A stretch of DNA of 64,000 nucleotides from Mucor racemosus (Eukaryota; Mucoromycota; Mucoromycetes; Mucorales; Mucoraceae). Numbering within the stretch: position 1 is the first letter of the stretch; every line of letters starts with the position of its first letter. Of this stretch, positions 11,297 through 22,711 are shown piece after piece. The position numbers and the translations under genes were made by a program. The stretch covers positions 744,001 to 808,000 of the forward strand of contig JAPEHQ010000014.1 of assembly GCA_027405735.1 (NCBI GenBank). Reading direction: 5' to 3'. The notes under the pieces were generated by a model. The model was given only the letters and a program-made list of their open reading frames with translations, was not told where the DNA came from and ran no database searches.

Positions 11297-12683
11297 TTAC
11301 ATGACATCTGCATATAACTTTGTTAAATCTTCGGCTCCATTATTGATTTTTATCCATGTTACTGGACATCGACCATGTTCTTCTACATAATGGTAAGCAC
11401 AGGTATAACAGAATACATAGCCTGAAGGCAATGCTGTAGGATTGTTAATTGGACTAGAAAGACATAATGGACAAGTATTTGCTGTGTTGGGTAATTTTGT
11501 TCCACGAGGATCAGGCTATTCACCATGTTAAATTTCTATTAAGAAAATCATAAACATTACATATTTACCTTAATCTTTCCAGGTGGAGGTACCACATTTT
11601 CTCCATCTTTATCATGATCAATTCCTCCTCTAGAGAATTCAGAAGAATACCACCATTCCAGGAATTTGAAAAAGAAAATAGACATGGGTAATAACACCTT
11701 TAAGAATTCAATGACTTTACTGAATACAGTTGTAACCGCGCCTAAAGGATTTTTGAGTAAAGAGAAAGGTTGTTGTGTTGATCCGGCTGCTTTGTCGTAA
11801 TGGGCGCGCTATTAATTTCAAATCATCTTAATTTATGCATTCGCTAATATACATCAAATGTAAAACTTACATAATCATCCATACTCATACGTTTCACTTC
11901 AAGACCTAATAAGTGCAACCAAGGTGTATAATATCTTGTTTTACCAAATAAATAAGCAACATTATAAGCCAAATTTGATCCATAATAAAGGAAATTGATG
12001 ATGGGATACACTTTTTTGAACAATCGCATCAAACGAATAACTAATCTTCGCTTTGTAGAAGTTTCTGGGTTAGCCAATTCCTCATTCTCCATCTCCAATT
12101 GCTCATTATCACCCAAGATAGATGAAGCTGATCCGCCTGATACTTTTTGATAAAGCAAGTCTAATCGACACTTGACATATGGCAAACCAACCAACACTAA
12201 CAAAGATTTTGTGATTTCTCTAGTTGTCAAAGCAGGTGAAGATTGTGAATTGATGGGCGATGCGAATTTGATACTATCTAGATGAGATGTTGAAACTCTT
12301 TTTAAGCCATAAAAGTTCTCTGCAAACGAACCACCTAAAGTTTTTAATTAATATTAGTCATGGTCAATTGATTATAATCAGATTCCTCAACTTGCCCCAT
12401 TCTTTAAGATAATGCCTTTCTACAAGTAACATAATGGCAGCATAGAATTCTTCGTGGTTGTTGACTACTCGTAATAATAAACGAGGATAACGTTGAGCAT
12501 ATATCTAGGGATAAAAAGAAAAGTTAGCATATTTGCAAGTAAAAACAATAAATGCACACATACAGCCAACACGTATTGTACAGCAGGTTGCAACAGCTCT
12601 TTCAATTTCTCTTGAGCAACAAGTTCAAACAAAGAGGGACGGTAAGCGTCCTCTTGTGAACCTAATGCACTCATAAACTCCAT
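11297..12683 (-). CDS. PEX12: Peroxisomal E3 ligase subunit Pex12 (RING peroxin)
   Basis: One of the three RING peroxins (Pex2/10/12) of the ubiquitin-ligase retrotranslocation channel that recycles the import receptor Pex5. Exons 12564-12683, 12396-12504, 11871-12334, 11569-11808 and 11297-11515 join to 383 residues (yeast 399, human 359). The N-terminal Pex2/Pex12 domain starts with a conserved [11 protein letters not shown] segment and continues through hydrophobic helices. The C-terminal RING-like domain has Cys326, Cys329, Cys347, Cys350 and Cys361-Pro, and lacks the full cysteine/histidine set, as is normal in Pex12. The second intron uses a GC-AG donor (GCAAGT). Membrane topology is by family knowledge. 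Confidence 0.92.
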
Positions 12684-15313
12684 GGTGAGTTATGTATAAA
12701 ATGTTGAAAAAGTATAAAAGGGTGTGGGGAAATATACCTCCCAGTCAGCTAGCAAAAAGAATTTATAATTCGTGCTGTGTAGCCTTGAGCATTGACATCG
12801 ATTGCAATTGATTGGTCACATGAAAAAATAAGACAATTTCAAAAAATAACGATAAAAATGAAGAGAAATTGATGTATAAATCAAATTTATCGAATACTGA
12901 TTATCTACAATGTCTCGGCATAGTAAAAATCTAATTCCATGTATGTTTTCTAAGGGTATTTATATATAAACATCAAAGAGTCTAAAAAATCGTTGCAATT
13001 GAAAAAGATCAGATCTGCAGTGATAGTTGCTTTAAAAAGTTTCACAGCTTTAAAAAATTGCTGAATTTCAGTTTTATAACAACTAGCACAATTCTTAACA
13101 TATGATGCTGCTTTTGATTTTTTTTTTCTTTTTTGAACTCTATGTTTAAATACAAATCATTACTATAAGTTTGAGAGTACATCGATTTTGAAATTTTGAA
13201 ATTTGGCTGGGCGCTGTTTGAAATTGGTATCGATATTTTTTGTTCAAAAATGCAAAAAAATTACAAAAAAAAATTTGTTTTGCAAATTAAGCTAATTTTT
13301 TATAACAACTGTACCTTTAGCATCTAATGTTTTTAATAGATATTTTTATGCTCTATCTAATGATATTAACTAATTTTATTTTTTTCACCAAAAAATTTCC
13401 TGTGGAACCGAAAAATCAAAAAACAGTTTTTCCTCAGGGACGCACATTTTTGATATTAGTAACTTGGAACTTGCGTTTTGTATCGGTCCGGTAACCCGTT
13501 ACCTACATTTTGGAAGTTCAAGCTCAAAAATATCTCATTTTTTCATCGAGATAATGGGGATTTTCCTGATTTCCAATCCTGGCCCCCTGTGGTAGCAAGG
13601 GAAAATGGAGCCAAAATCTGATGAAAAACCAACATTGTTTTTTTTCTGTAAAAAGTGTTTATATGTATTGCACGAGTTGAAAGAACATGATTTTAGTTGG
13701 AATTAAGCTTCTACGCCTTTTATTTCTCGAGATATCGCCTCTTCAATACCCCCGATTTAACTATATTCACTACATTAGATGGGTTGTACATTGAGCAACA
13801 GTAAGCTTAAATGCATGTCAGGTTATGAAACCGAATAAGGGGGCATCTGTTAATGTTATATACGGTACATTGCAGTTTTGAAGAGGTTTTGTAGTTAGAT
13901 GTTGTAATTTATTGGCATTTTAATATATGCCATTTATTCGAAGTTCACTAGCGAACCCCCTCCTTTTTTCTGGGAAGGATATGTAATTTTTTAGTTTGAT
14001 TTTAAATGGTTGAAATAAGATTTCTAGTTCAACTTTAAATATACGGGTAGGTTTGGTATCGTTGTCAAACTACATGTCTAATCAATTACAATGATAGAAA
14101 TTAATGTACAATGATATTTACACATGTCTCTTTGCTAGGTGAGAATATTTTGACATGTATGATGTACATGTATGTAGACAAATACTTGCGAAACTCAGAA
14201 ACGAGTAGATCTCCTGTATCTCAACTATATGGGGTATAGTTTTTTATGTGTAGTTGTTGTACAGTACAAACGTGGAGGTTTCATCTTGACTTTTTGTAGT
14301 TACTATATAGGTAAATGAACCTATCATGAACAAATGTTTTTTTTTAAATATTTTTGTTGGTTTTAATGTTTTTATTTATATCATGGAATCCTGTTTTATG
14401 AAGATTATTATTTGATGTACCGAGGAACATGGCAGCAACAGCAAACAAATCGGGGCGGTGTGGAAATGTTTTTACAATGCACATGCTTACCTCTTGTTTT
14501 TCTTTTTTTTTTTTTTTTTGATGTGTATGACAGTAAAATATCCAATCGCATATTTATTTTGGTTGTACTGCATGGATAGCAAAGCTTCTTAAATGAGTGA
14601 ATTTGCTAGTAAATGTGAAGTTTAGAAAGGCAAACGGTAAAAGTTGAAGATCCAACTTGATGGTAATCGGACATTTAGTTTTGACTAAATCCCCCTCTCA
14701 GGAACAGCACGTTGAATTTCTTTTATTAAATGGTTATATTATGTATAGATGTAGACCATTTTGAACCATTCAGACAAACACACTGCAAAAGAATGCATTG
14801 AAGGGGTCATTTTTTATCAACAGTTTTTTATTTTTTCATAAACTAATAAAATGGATTCAAAACCAGAATAAATGAAAAATGTCCATTTGCAGCCTGCCTC
14901 ATTTTTCATTTGAATTTTTGTAAAAAAGACATTTCAAGTACTTGTGGTCTTTTTACTATTATGAGCATGGTTCTTGTCGAATATATACAGATATAAATAT
15001 AAAAAATAAATGCGTACAATATCACCTTGTTTTTAGAGATAAAAAAAAGTAAATGGTCAGTTCCCAAAAATAGACATGAAATCGTTTTTTTGAAGCTCCA
15101 TTTCATCTCTTTGTCCAATCAAGGCGCCTTTGAAAGATGCATCGGTGCCTTTTATACTTGTATGAGATGATTTATAATTTTTCTTTCTCCTCTTCTTCTT
15201 CTTTTTTATCTTCTTTTCCATTCTTTATTTTTTAAAACTTTTTGGTAAGAATAAATCCAGTATTTTTACGTGTAAAATGTTAAACATATATACAAATATT
15301 TAGGTATATTACT
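12684..15313. other. 2.6-kb gene-free A+T-rich spacer
   Basis: No convincing gene. Several blocks resemble the A/B repeat class (for example TTTTTCATCGAGATAAT near 13540, CTCGAGATATCG near 13726). The last about 180 bp, with TTTATACTTG near 15151 and long CT-rich tracts (15180-15240), is probably the beta-tubulin promoter and leader; such pyrimidine tracts are common before highly expressed fungal genes. Confidence 0.45.
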
Positions 15314-17037
15314 ATGAGAGAAATTATTCACGTTCAAGCTGGTAAGTTTTCTATCAACATTTAGAAGAAACTGAACATTTGTATTAAATATTCTCCAATT
15401 ATTTTTTAATCAACTTTAAAGGTCAATGTGGTAATCAAGTAAGTTATTTTCCGAGCATACATCTCTGTTTTCTCTTTTTTTTTTTTTTTTTTTTTTTGTG
15501 TACATGTTTGTATAGGAGAAGAAAAGGAGTAGCAAGCAAAATAGACACATAAAAAAAACAGAGAAAGAGAGAAAGAAAAAGAGAGCATTTGCTGCACGTG
15601 TACATGTTTATTTATTTATTTACTTTTTTTTTTTTTTTTTCTCTCTTTGCTTTATAATAGATTGGTCAAAAGTTTTGGGAAACCATCTCACAAGAACATG
15701 GTATTGATACCAACGGTAATTACGGTGGTGACAATGACCTTCAATTAGAACGTATCAATGTCTTTTATAACGAAGGCTCTCAAGGCAAATATGTCCCCAG
15801 GTAAGACAAACTCCTTACTTAATCAATGACAAAACCCCCTCATTTTTTTCCCTTGTTATTTAGAGCTGTTCTCGTTGATCTCGAACCTGCAACCATGGAT
15901 GCTATTCGTGGTAGCCCTTACGGTAAAATTTTCCGCCCTGATAACTTTATCAATGCCCAATCTGGTGCAGGTAACTCCTGGGCAAAGGGTTATTATACTG
16001 AAGGTGCAGAGTTAGTTGAATCTATCATGGATGTCATCCGTAAGGAAGCCGAAAACACCGATTGTCTTCAAGGTTTCCAACTTTGTCACTCTCTCGGTGG
16101 TGGTACCGGTTCTGGTCTGGGTTCTCTCTTGCTCTCAAAGATTCGTGAGGAATACCCCGATCGTATCTTGAGTACCTACTCTGTTGTACCTTCTCCTAAA
16201 GTATCCGACACTGTTGTTGAACCTTATAATGCTGTTTTGTCTGTCCATCAACTCGTTGAGAACTGTGACGCCACTTTCTGTATCGATAACGAAGCTCTTT
16301 ACGATATTTGCTTCAGAACTCTTAAATTGACTAACCCCAACTACGGTGATTTGAACCAATTGGTCTCCGCTGTCATGTCTGGTGTCTCTACCAGTTTGCG
16401 TTTCCCTGGTCAACTCAACAGTGATTTGCGTAAGCTCTGTGTTAACATGGTTCCTTTCCCTCGTCTTCATTTCTTCATGGTTGGTGTTGCTCCTTTGACC
16501 GCTTTCGGTTCTCAACAATACCGTAACTTGAGTGTTCCTGAATTAACTGCTCAAATGTTCGATGCTCGTAACATGATGGCTGCTTCTGATCCTCGTCATG
16601 GTCGTTACTTGACTGCTGCTACCATTTTCCGTGGTCGTTTGTCTACCAAGGAAGTCGAGAACCAAATGTTGGCTGTTCAACAAAAGAACTCTTCTTACTT
16701 TGTTGAATGGATTCCCAACAGTGTCAAGACTTCTCTTTGTGATATTCCTCCCGTTGGTCTTAAGATGTCTGGTACCTTCATTGGTAACAGTACTGCTATC
16801 CAAGATTTGTTCAAGCGTGTTAACGAACAATTTACTGCCATGTTCAGAAGAAAGGCTTTCTTGCATTGGTACACAGGTGAGGGTATGGATGAAATGGAAT
16901 TCACTGAAGCTGAGTCCAACATGAACGATCTCGTCTCTGAATATCAACAATACCAAGAAGCTACTATCGATGAAGAATATGATGAAGAATACCCCGAGGA
17001 TGAGGATGATGATGCACCTATGGATGATGAGCAATAA
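15314..17037 (+). CDS. Beta-tubulin
   Basis: GTPase subunit of microtubules, pairing with alpha-tubulin. Exons 15314-15341, 15422-15438 (a 17-nt mini-exon), 15661-15800 and 15864-17037 join to 452 residues. The start MREIIH is the conserved beta-tubulin autoregulatory tetrapeptide (MREI). The GTP-binding GGGTGSG is at 140-146 and the C-terminal tail is strongly acidic, as usual. The body is highly conserved. Notable residues are Tyr167, Ala198 and Phe200: most benzimidazole-sensitive fungi have Phe167 and Glu198. The third intron (222 nt) has long poly-T tracts on both sides of an A-rich block. Codon choice in the last exon is C-ending-rich compared with neighbours, which suggests strong expression. 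Confidence 0.98.
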
Positions 17038-17397
17038 ACTTGTCAAAATTGATCAAAAATATTTTTTTAAGAAAGTAGTTTATAAGCACAAAAATATAAT
17101 TAATATCCTCTTTATCTCCTGTTCTCTTTTTCTTTCTATTCCCTTTTTTTTTAATCTATAAAAAAATATTATGCCTTTTTTATTTTTTTGTCCAAAAAAA
17201 AAAAAAAAAACAAACAAACAAATCACTCAAGCCCTAAACACTTTCTTCATAGAAGTGTACATCAATTATTACATGCCCATAAATCATAAAAAGAATTGGG
17301 AATGATAATAAAAAGAAAACGAGATTAGAGATAAAGATTTAAATACCTGATAAATGCATTTTCAATAAAAATCAATTACTAAAAAAAATCGTAAAAA
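17038..17397. other. Beta-tubulin 3' flank
   Basis: Contains T-rich stretches, a 17-nt poly-A run near 17196-17212 followed by an AAAC repeat, and AATAAA-like hexamers. This fits a 3' untranslated region and terminator; no gene seen. Confidence 0.4.
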
Positions 17398-17992
17398 TTA
17401 AGCGGGCTCCCTGATTGTAACTTGATTCTGAGATTCCTTTTGCATATTAAAGCATTCTAACCATTAAATATATCAGAAAAAAATACCATATCATAGCCTT
17501 ACTCTCTGTAAAGTGATATCAATTGGAAACTTACCTTTACCTTGATAATTCACACTAAATAAATACTTTGCAAAAATGGTTTCTGTGTTAGATCTGCAAA
17601 GAAAATTCTTCGATAACACTTTGAAAAAAAAGCAAATAAGTTTCTATGATTGAATGGCATAACGGTATTCTTTATTATCTAAAGCATGTGCTTTTCCTAG
17701 TCTCTGATCTGGAACTGAGACCCTTAATGGCTGCATAATTTAGTGAGAAACCCGGCATCTATTCCCGACTACAATAATTGAAGAGCATAAACGCTATATA
17801 CATTGCAGAAAGCTCACTTAAATGTATTGAAAACTTCTTTCTTATGGTATCTATATACTCAAGAGTATACAGATCTTCGAAATTTATTGCGTTCGACAAT
17901 GGCAATGACATTTGATCTATTAATTTTCACAAGCACTCAATGCATTAACTTTTTTTCCACTTGGGAAATATTTTACTTTTACTATTATTAAC
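17398..17992 (-). pseudogene. Unrecognised spliced gene remnant
   Basis: Several pieces read like protein on the minus strand: 17398-17456 (ending TIREPA and a stop), a perfect GTAAGT...TTAG intron 17457-17534, then 17535-17600 (TIFAKYLFSVNYQGK), 17640-17735 (VSVPDQRLGKAHALDNK) and 17780-17930 (NAINFEDLYTLEYID). The join between 17600 and 17640 lacks a usable donor, and frames conflict further upstream. I read this as a decayed gene, or a gene whose first part I cannot resolve. The family is not recognised. It lies between beta-tubulin and an LTR. Confidence 0.3.
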
Positions 17993-18362
17993 TGAATCAC
18001 TTTTGCCGATATATTTAATGCGTGATGAAGTCGTAATTTAGTCGTTGACTTAGTTATATTTGATCATACCGTCATATGTTGCACAGTCTGGGAAATCATC
18101 ATCAATTGCTCTTATATATCAATTCATATACTTCATAATTATTTGCAAAGCCCCTAGATTGATGAAGTACTAAACATACAGCAACGCAATGATGATCACA
18201 ATTTGAGGTGAGTAGCAAGTAGTTAGTGCTTTGAAAACTGATAATTTTATCAGTTATTTATATTTTAAGAGTAATTTTGCATTTGCAAAGCATAAGCAAT
18301 CACGTGATACCGTACCAAAAATAAATTATTGTTTTTAAATTTTTTTGGTGAATTTTAATATC

Positions 18363-18648
18363 TGTCATAACTGTTATATACCTATATCCGAGGGCTATTA
18401 GGTATTTTAGTTATGTTTTATATGTTTAGCCTATAAGGAACAACTATTAATAAATGTAGTAGTAATAGATTTATATTAGAAAGAAGTTAAGTTTATTATT
18501 GAAGTATATAACATGAGCTTATATACTCATTAGTAATGACTAAATACCGAACAGATCTATCGAACCGAACAAGCCGGAATGCACGTGATATATATCACGT
18601 GAGCTTAATATATTCACCATTATTATTTACTGGAAATGACACTTGACA
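18363..18648 (-). mobile_element. LTR-like element, family E (286 bp)
   Basis: Ends TGTCATAAC...CACTTGACA (TG...CA). On the minus strand it has a TATATAAG promoter-like box followed by AATAAA, in the order expected for an LTR. Its 3' half (from TAATGACTAAATACC) recurs at 22587-22701, including a palindrome in which CACGTG flanks an AT core. Flanking pentamers ATATC and ATACA match at only three positions, so the duplication is doubtful. Possible solo LTR. Confidence 0.5.
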
Positions 18649-19124
18649 ATACAGTTTGGAATAAATATTATATATATTAGCGAGGATACGGTCGAATATA
18701 AATTATAGGTTATTAAGCGAGGTAACATAAGGGGAATAATAATAATTAAATAGCGAGGTAATATTTTTAGTAAATAATAATTGACACAACAATGTTTGCG
18801 GATTAGCTGATGACATTTTATCAAACTCTTTGATGTTAATCAATGAACATATTTGTCATAAGAGAGAGGACGATACACACTATCAAATTCCTAGGCCATA
18901 TCCCCATGTCCATAAAATAAACGCAACCAAAGCACACACATATGCTAGTTAGCAATTGGATTTCTCATGGTAGAACGAAGATAACATGCGCTACTACAGA
19001 AAAAAAGAAATAAAAAAACAGTGAGTATCTTGGATGATTTTACCATGTAGCAATGTAAAGTCCGCAAGAGAACGTTTACCATGAACAAGACGGACGAAGT
19101 GTCAAGCTGCAATGGAAAAGTACT
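18649..19124. other. A+T-rich spacer
   Basis: Repeated short words TTAGCGAGG (18676, 18713, 18750) spaced about 37 bp apart suggest a small degenerate tandem repeat. No gene seen. Confidence 0.35.
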
Positions 19125-19727
19125 TTGGACGGTCATCCTAAAAGAAATATACTGAACAAATGGATCGATGATGACGTTGTCAGGAATAATTTACTTAATG
19201 ATTTGGACGATGGTCGACCACCGTCAACTTCATCGCTTTTTGGCAAGAGCGAGCTAGAACGGCAACTGTTGTACAATCGCGTGCAGCCTGCTCTTCTTTT
19301 GTGGATACCTTGATCATGGAAGTGGCACCCAAAAATCAGGTAGCTTAATGGTGGTGAGAATATTCAAGATAACGCTGATCAAAACATAAATGTCGTGAAA
19401 CAAGAAAATGATGGTGAAGCGTTGGAATCAAGCAGCAGCGCAACAATGACTCCTTTCATTGACAACAATGCCTCATCTCCAATCCTTGACCGTACTATGG
19501 ACAATGAAATGCCAACTACACCTTGGATCATTGGAAATACTAACATCATTGACTTGTTTCAACAATACCGTCGACATATCGATACTATTGATCTCCCCTT
19601 TCCTCTTAAAGCATCGTTGAAAGAATTGCTGGCTGTTGCCGACATCCTTTTTCTTGCACCCAGCATTCGCAAAATGACCGAGCGCAAGCGAGCGCAAGCA
19701 ATTTCAGCAAGCATTTGCCGAGCCTAA
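19100..19727 (+). pseudogene. Unrecognised gene fragment, disrupted
   Basis: Two plus-strand frames have protein-like composition: about 19100-19313 (segment LNKWIDDDVVRNNLLNDLDD) and 19395-19727 (segments MPTTPWIIGNT and FPLKASLKELLAVADILF). They are in different frames with stops between and no clear intron linking them. The second frame runs into the CAAGC-rich hAT-like repeat at about 19680, which supplies its stop. Probably one gene broken by the insertion; the family is unknown. Confidence 0.35.
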
Positions 19728-20296
19728 AATATTTGAAAGTTACTCAAGCAAGCCCAAGCCTAAGCAACGGCTCGTCGAGCTGTTGCATATCGAGCATTCT
19801 CAGTTTTAAAAGCAAGCAAGCATAAATTAAGAATTATCTAATTTTTCAAAAATTCAAGCAAGTCGAGTACGAGCATATAAGCAAGCGAGCAAATCCGAGT
19901 GCAAGCGCAAGCATGGTGTTATATATTTTCAGCCTAATGCTGCTCAAAATGTGATGAATTTTGACATTTTTAAAGTGAAAATTACGTAAATTGGATAAAT
20001 TTTTTCTGTGTTACATGATTGCTTACTTGATTTGAAAGCGAGCAAGAAAGCAGGTTTACACGCAAGCAAGCCTATTTTAATTTGAAGCAATTCGAGCAAG
20101 CATACAACAAGCAAGCTTTCAATGTTTTCTTCGAGCGCCAAGCAGGAAATTGCTAAAAAAATTTAATCAAGCATGCTAAAGCAAGTAATAACCTAAAAAA
20201 AGCGCAATTCAAGCGAGCCCGAGCACAGGGCTCACTCACTTGCTTTTGCTCACACTGCTCGATTGCGATCACTAAGCTGGGCTCGACAGCAACCCT
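19680..20296. mobile_element. Non-autonomous hAT-like element with CAAGC/CGAGC motif arrays
   Basis: About 600 bp packed with CAAGC, CGAGC and their complements at both ends, with a quieter A+T-rich centre. The right end reads CTCGACAGCAACCCTA, the same kind of end as the MITEs at 358-430 and 21551-21632. Subterminal motif clusters like this are the transposase-binding regions of hAT elements. The left end could not be fixed and no duplication was confirmed. Confidence 0.5.
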
Positions 20297-21550
20297 AGTT
20301 TTAACAATAGTTGCCATATGTTAAAAAACTTCAATTTTGGGCAAAATTTATTCAACGATTGGAAAATATTAAAACATCATTGTTTGAAGCATTTTGAAGT
20401 AATTTACGTCGACTTGAAGGGGTAAATACTCAATGCCATAAGGGGTTGAGAGGCATCAGTCAAGAAAGTTACACTCCATAAATTAAAAAAGTTACACTCC
20501 ACAAGTTAAAATGGATTTTTTTTCCTAAAAATCAGATCTCCAATATTTTCCCATAAATTTTTTCATGTGCTGAAGTAAGAATGGATTCTAATACGAGCTA
20601 ATGCTGCAATAACTATGGTGCTATTCATATATTTTTAGCTATTTTTTTTTGCGGAGATATAGCCGTTCAAAAAAAATAGGAATATCAGAAAAACAAGCAT
20701 ACCTATTGATCTTATTAAGTAAAAATTACTTGCAAATATAATAAAAGTTTTTGTCTATATTATAGGTATATTATTTGTTAGATACAAATGGAGCCAAAAT
20801 AAAAATTCAAAGTATTTACCCCATAAAACACACCAAAAACGTATAAATTATTAATATCATTTTCCAGTAAGCTATCAAACAAAATGTCAGTTCCATAAAA
20901 ATAATTGCGAGCAGCAACATATATAGATCCGTTTTTAGTTTTTTCAAAAAAATTAATTTTCAAGGAGTAGTGAAAATTTGAAGGTGTACTCTTGTTTTTC
21001 GACCCCAACCCCCATCCAAAAATCGCGATTTTGAGCGATTTTCATAAAAAAATAGTAAAAACCTCTTATTAAAATTAGTCTGATTGGATACAGATTTTTA
21101 AGAGCTACAAATAACAATTAATTGTCTACAAACTATCACTATAACATCTGTCGAATAAATTCGGAAAAACCGATAATTTTTTCTTCCAACTTTGGTTTTT
21201 ACAGCTTAAATATGAAAAATTGAAACTTTGAGCCTTATTTTACCTTCTTAAAAAATAAGAAATAGAAACACGTTACGAAGGGGATGAGGTTGAATTTCTA
21301 CAATTTTTTGGTACTTGAAAAAAAACCCCCCCGTTGATCGACCGTTAATCGAGAATCATTTTTTTTAAATTATCAAGCAAAATGAACAAAGAGGTATTTT
21401 TCAATTTTCTAACGTGTCTCCGCTATCACTTACTCATTAATCCTTTTTATATATGCTTTGTTTAGAACGAACATAATTACTTACAAAGCTTAGAGAACAA
21501 AGCTTAGAGAACAAAGCTTTTGAAGAAGCAACATTTTTAAATCTTACAAC
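20297..21550. other. A+T-rich repeat-derived spacer
   Basis: No gene. Holds a GTTACACTCC repeat pair (20470, 20492) shared with the 5.7-kb region, and homopolymer-rich sequence of the A/B repeat style. Confidence 0.4.
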
Positions 21551-21632
21551 TAGCGTTGGTGTCGAGCCGGGTTTTGCCGTTTTGCCAGCCAAATTTACTG
21601 GAATAAGCTGGGCTCAATCAACAGCATCCCTA
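21551..21632. mobile_element. hAT-type MITE, copy 2 (82 bp)
   Basis: Starts TAGCGTTGGTG and ends AGCATCCCTA, with imperfect terminal inverted repeats of about 25 bp making most of the element. Flanks CTTACAAC and CTCACAAC form an 8-bp target duplication with one mismatch. It shares the central AAATTTACT block with the copy at 358-430. Confidence 0.7.
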
Positions 21633-22035
21633 CTCACAACTACAAATTTTTTTCAAGAGGCAAACAAAAAGAAGGCAAAACATCTAAGTTCCATCGCGTC
21701 CCCTTCTTCGTGCCCTCCTTCGATCACTGAAGAGGAAATCACTCGGGTAAGGCGTCATAAATATTTTTTTTTAGGGTAGAACGTAGTGGATACACTTTAT
21801 TTATTATTATTATTTAATGTGAAGACTTAATATACATGAAACTCCTACAATAACGTTTCATATAACACAAAGTAAACCATGGCCAAGAGATTGAGAGGTC
21901 TCCACAAGTGGGCCTACTGTAAACAAGGTTGCTATAATGATTATACTATGAAAGAGGGGAAATAAATCGACTAATTAAAGGGATGAGCTTGTTAGTGTCA
22001 TGTAAGTTTATATCATTTTAAAAACCCTTACTTGA
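21633..22035. other. Spacer
   Basis: No gene seen. Contains an ATT trinucleotide run near 21800. Confidence 0.35.
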
Positions 22036-22406
22036 ATGATTGACAAAATATGTATTAGTCTTGATAAAATGATCAAACACAGTTCTATATTTACCGTCTC
22101 GAAGCCCACTCCATCAGAGGCAGACATTATAATCAAAGTATGGGCAGATCTCTTTGAGGTTCTTTTCTTTAGTACTGGAACCCATATTCGATGGTAAGTT
22201 TTACATAAAGTTTATTTCTATGAATAAAATTGACTTACATTATGAGGAATAGGGGGGAGAAAGGTTTAACCAGTGATAATGCTGATCATGTATTTTTCAA
22301 GTTGGACGCAAAACTTGTCTTAGTATATGATGATACAGAATATCCAGCTTCTTGTGTTGAGTTTGCTCCATATTCTGGTCAAAAAAATCAAAATGGACAG
22401 GAGTAA
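22036..22406 (+). CDS. Small hypothetical protein or gene fragment
   Basis: Exons 22036-22193 and 22253-22406, with a GTAAGT...AG intron, give 103 residues. The product has SEADIIIKVWADLFEVLF, then IRW-GEKGLTSDNAD across the splice and KLDAKLVLVYDD. The arrangement of an acidic WADLF-like helix followed by a WGE motif resembles uncharacterised proteins I associate with mucoralean genomes, but I cannot name the family. The short length and a neighbouring truncated LTR suggest a remnant of a longer gene. The start was chosen because TGA directly precedes the ATG. Confidence 0.45.
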
Positions 22407-22451
22407 ATTATTAGTTAAAGCCAAAACAATTTACAACCAAGTAATGGGTAT

Positions 22452-22586
22452 GGATAATTTATCAGAATATGTTTAGGTTAAATAAAAACTAGAAATTTAA
22501 TCAGGTAAAGAGATATCGTTTATTGGAATGAATTAATAGGGTTTATATACTATTTGATTTGGGGAATTAATGATGTGATAAGGTAG
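22452..22586 (-). mobile_element. Truncated LTR, family C
   Basis: Matches the terminal 135 bp of the family C LTR (for example ATGTTTAGGTTAAATAAAA, GATATCGTTTATTGGAATGA). It breaks off exactly where family E sequence starts at 22587, so two LTR fragments are fused. Confidence 0.7.
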
Positions 22587-22701
22587 TAATGACTAAATAC
22601 CGAACAAATCTATCGAACCGAACAAGCCGGAATGCACGTGATATATATCACGTGAGCTTACTATATTTACAATTACTATTTATTAAAAATAACACTTGAC
22701 A
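22587..22701 (-). mobile_element. Truncated LTR, family E, abutting tRNA-Leu
   Basis: Near-identical to 18534-18648, including the CACGTG...CACGTG palindrome and the CACTTGACA end. That end lies 10 bp before the first base of the tRNA gene, a position typical of Pol III-targeted LTR elements. Confidence 0.65.
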
Positions 22702-22711
22702 TATCACAATT

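Noticed and set aside
16135..17046. Several long minus-strand open frames opposite beta-tubulin
   Set aside because: They are by-products of the biased codon use of the tubulin exon; composition is unlike protein and no start context or splice signals support them.
19680..20296. CAAGC repeats as a possible CRISPR-like or satellite array
   Set aside because: Motifs are irregularly spaced, in both orientations and only 5-8 bp; a eukaryotic context and matching TIR end favour a hAT derivative.
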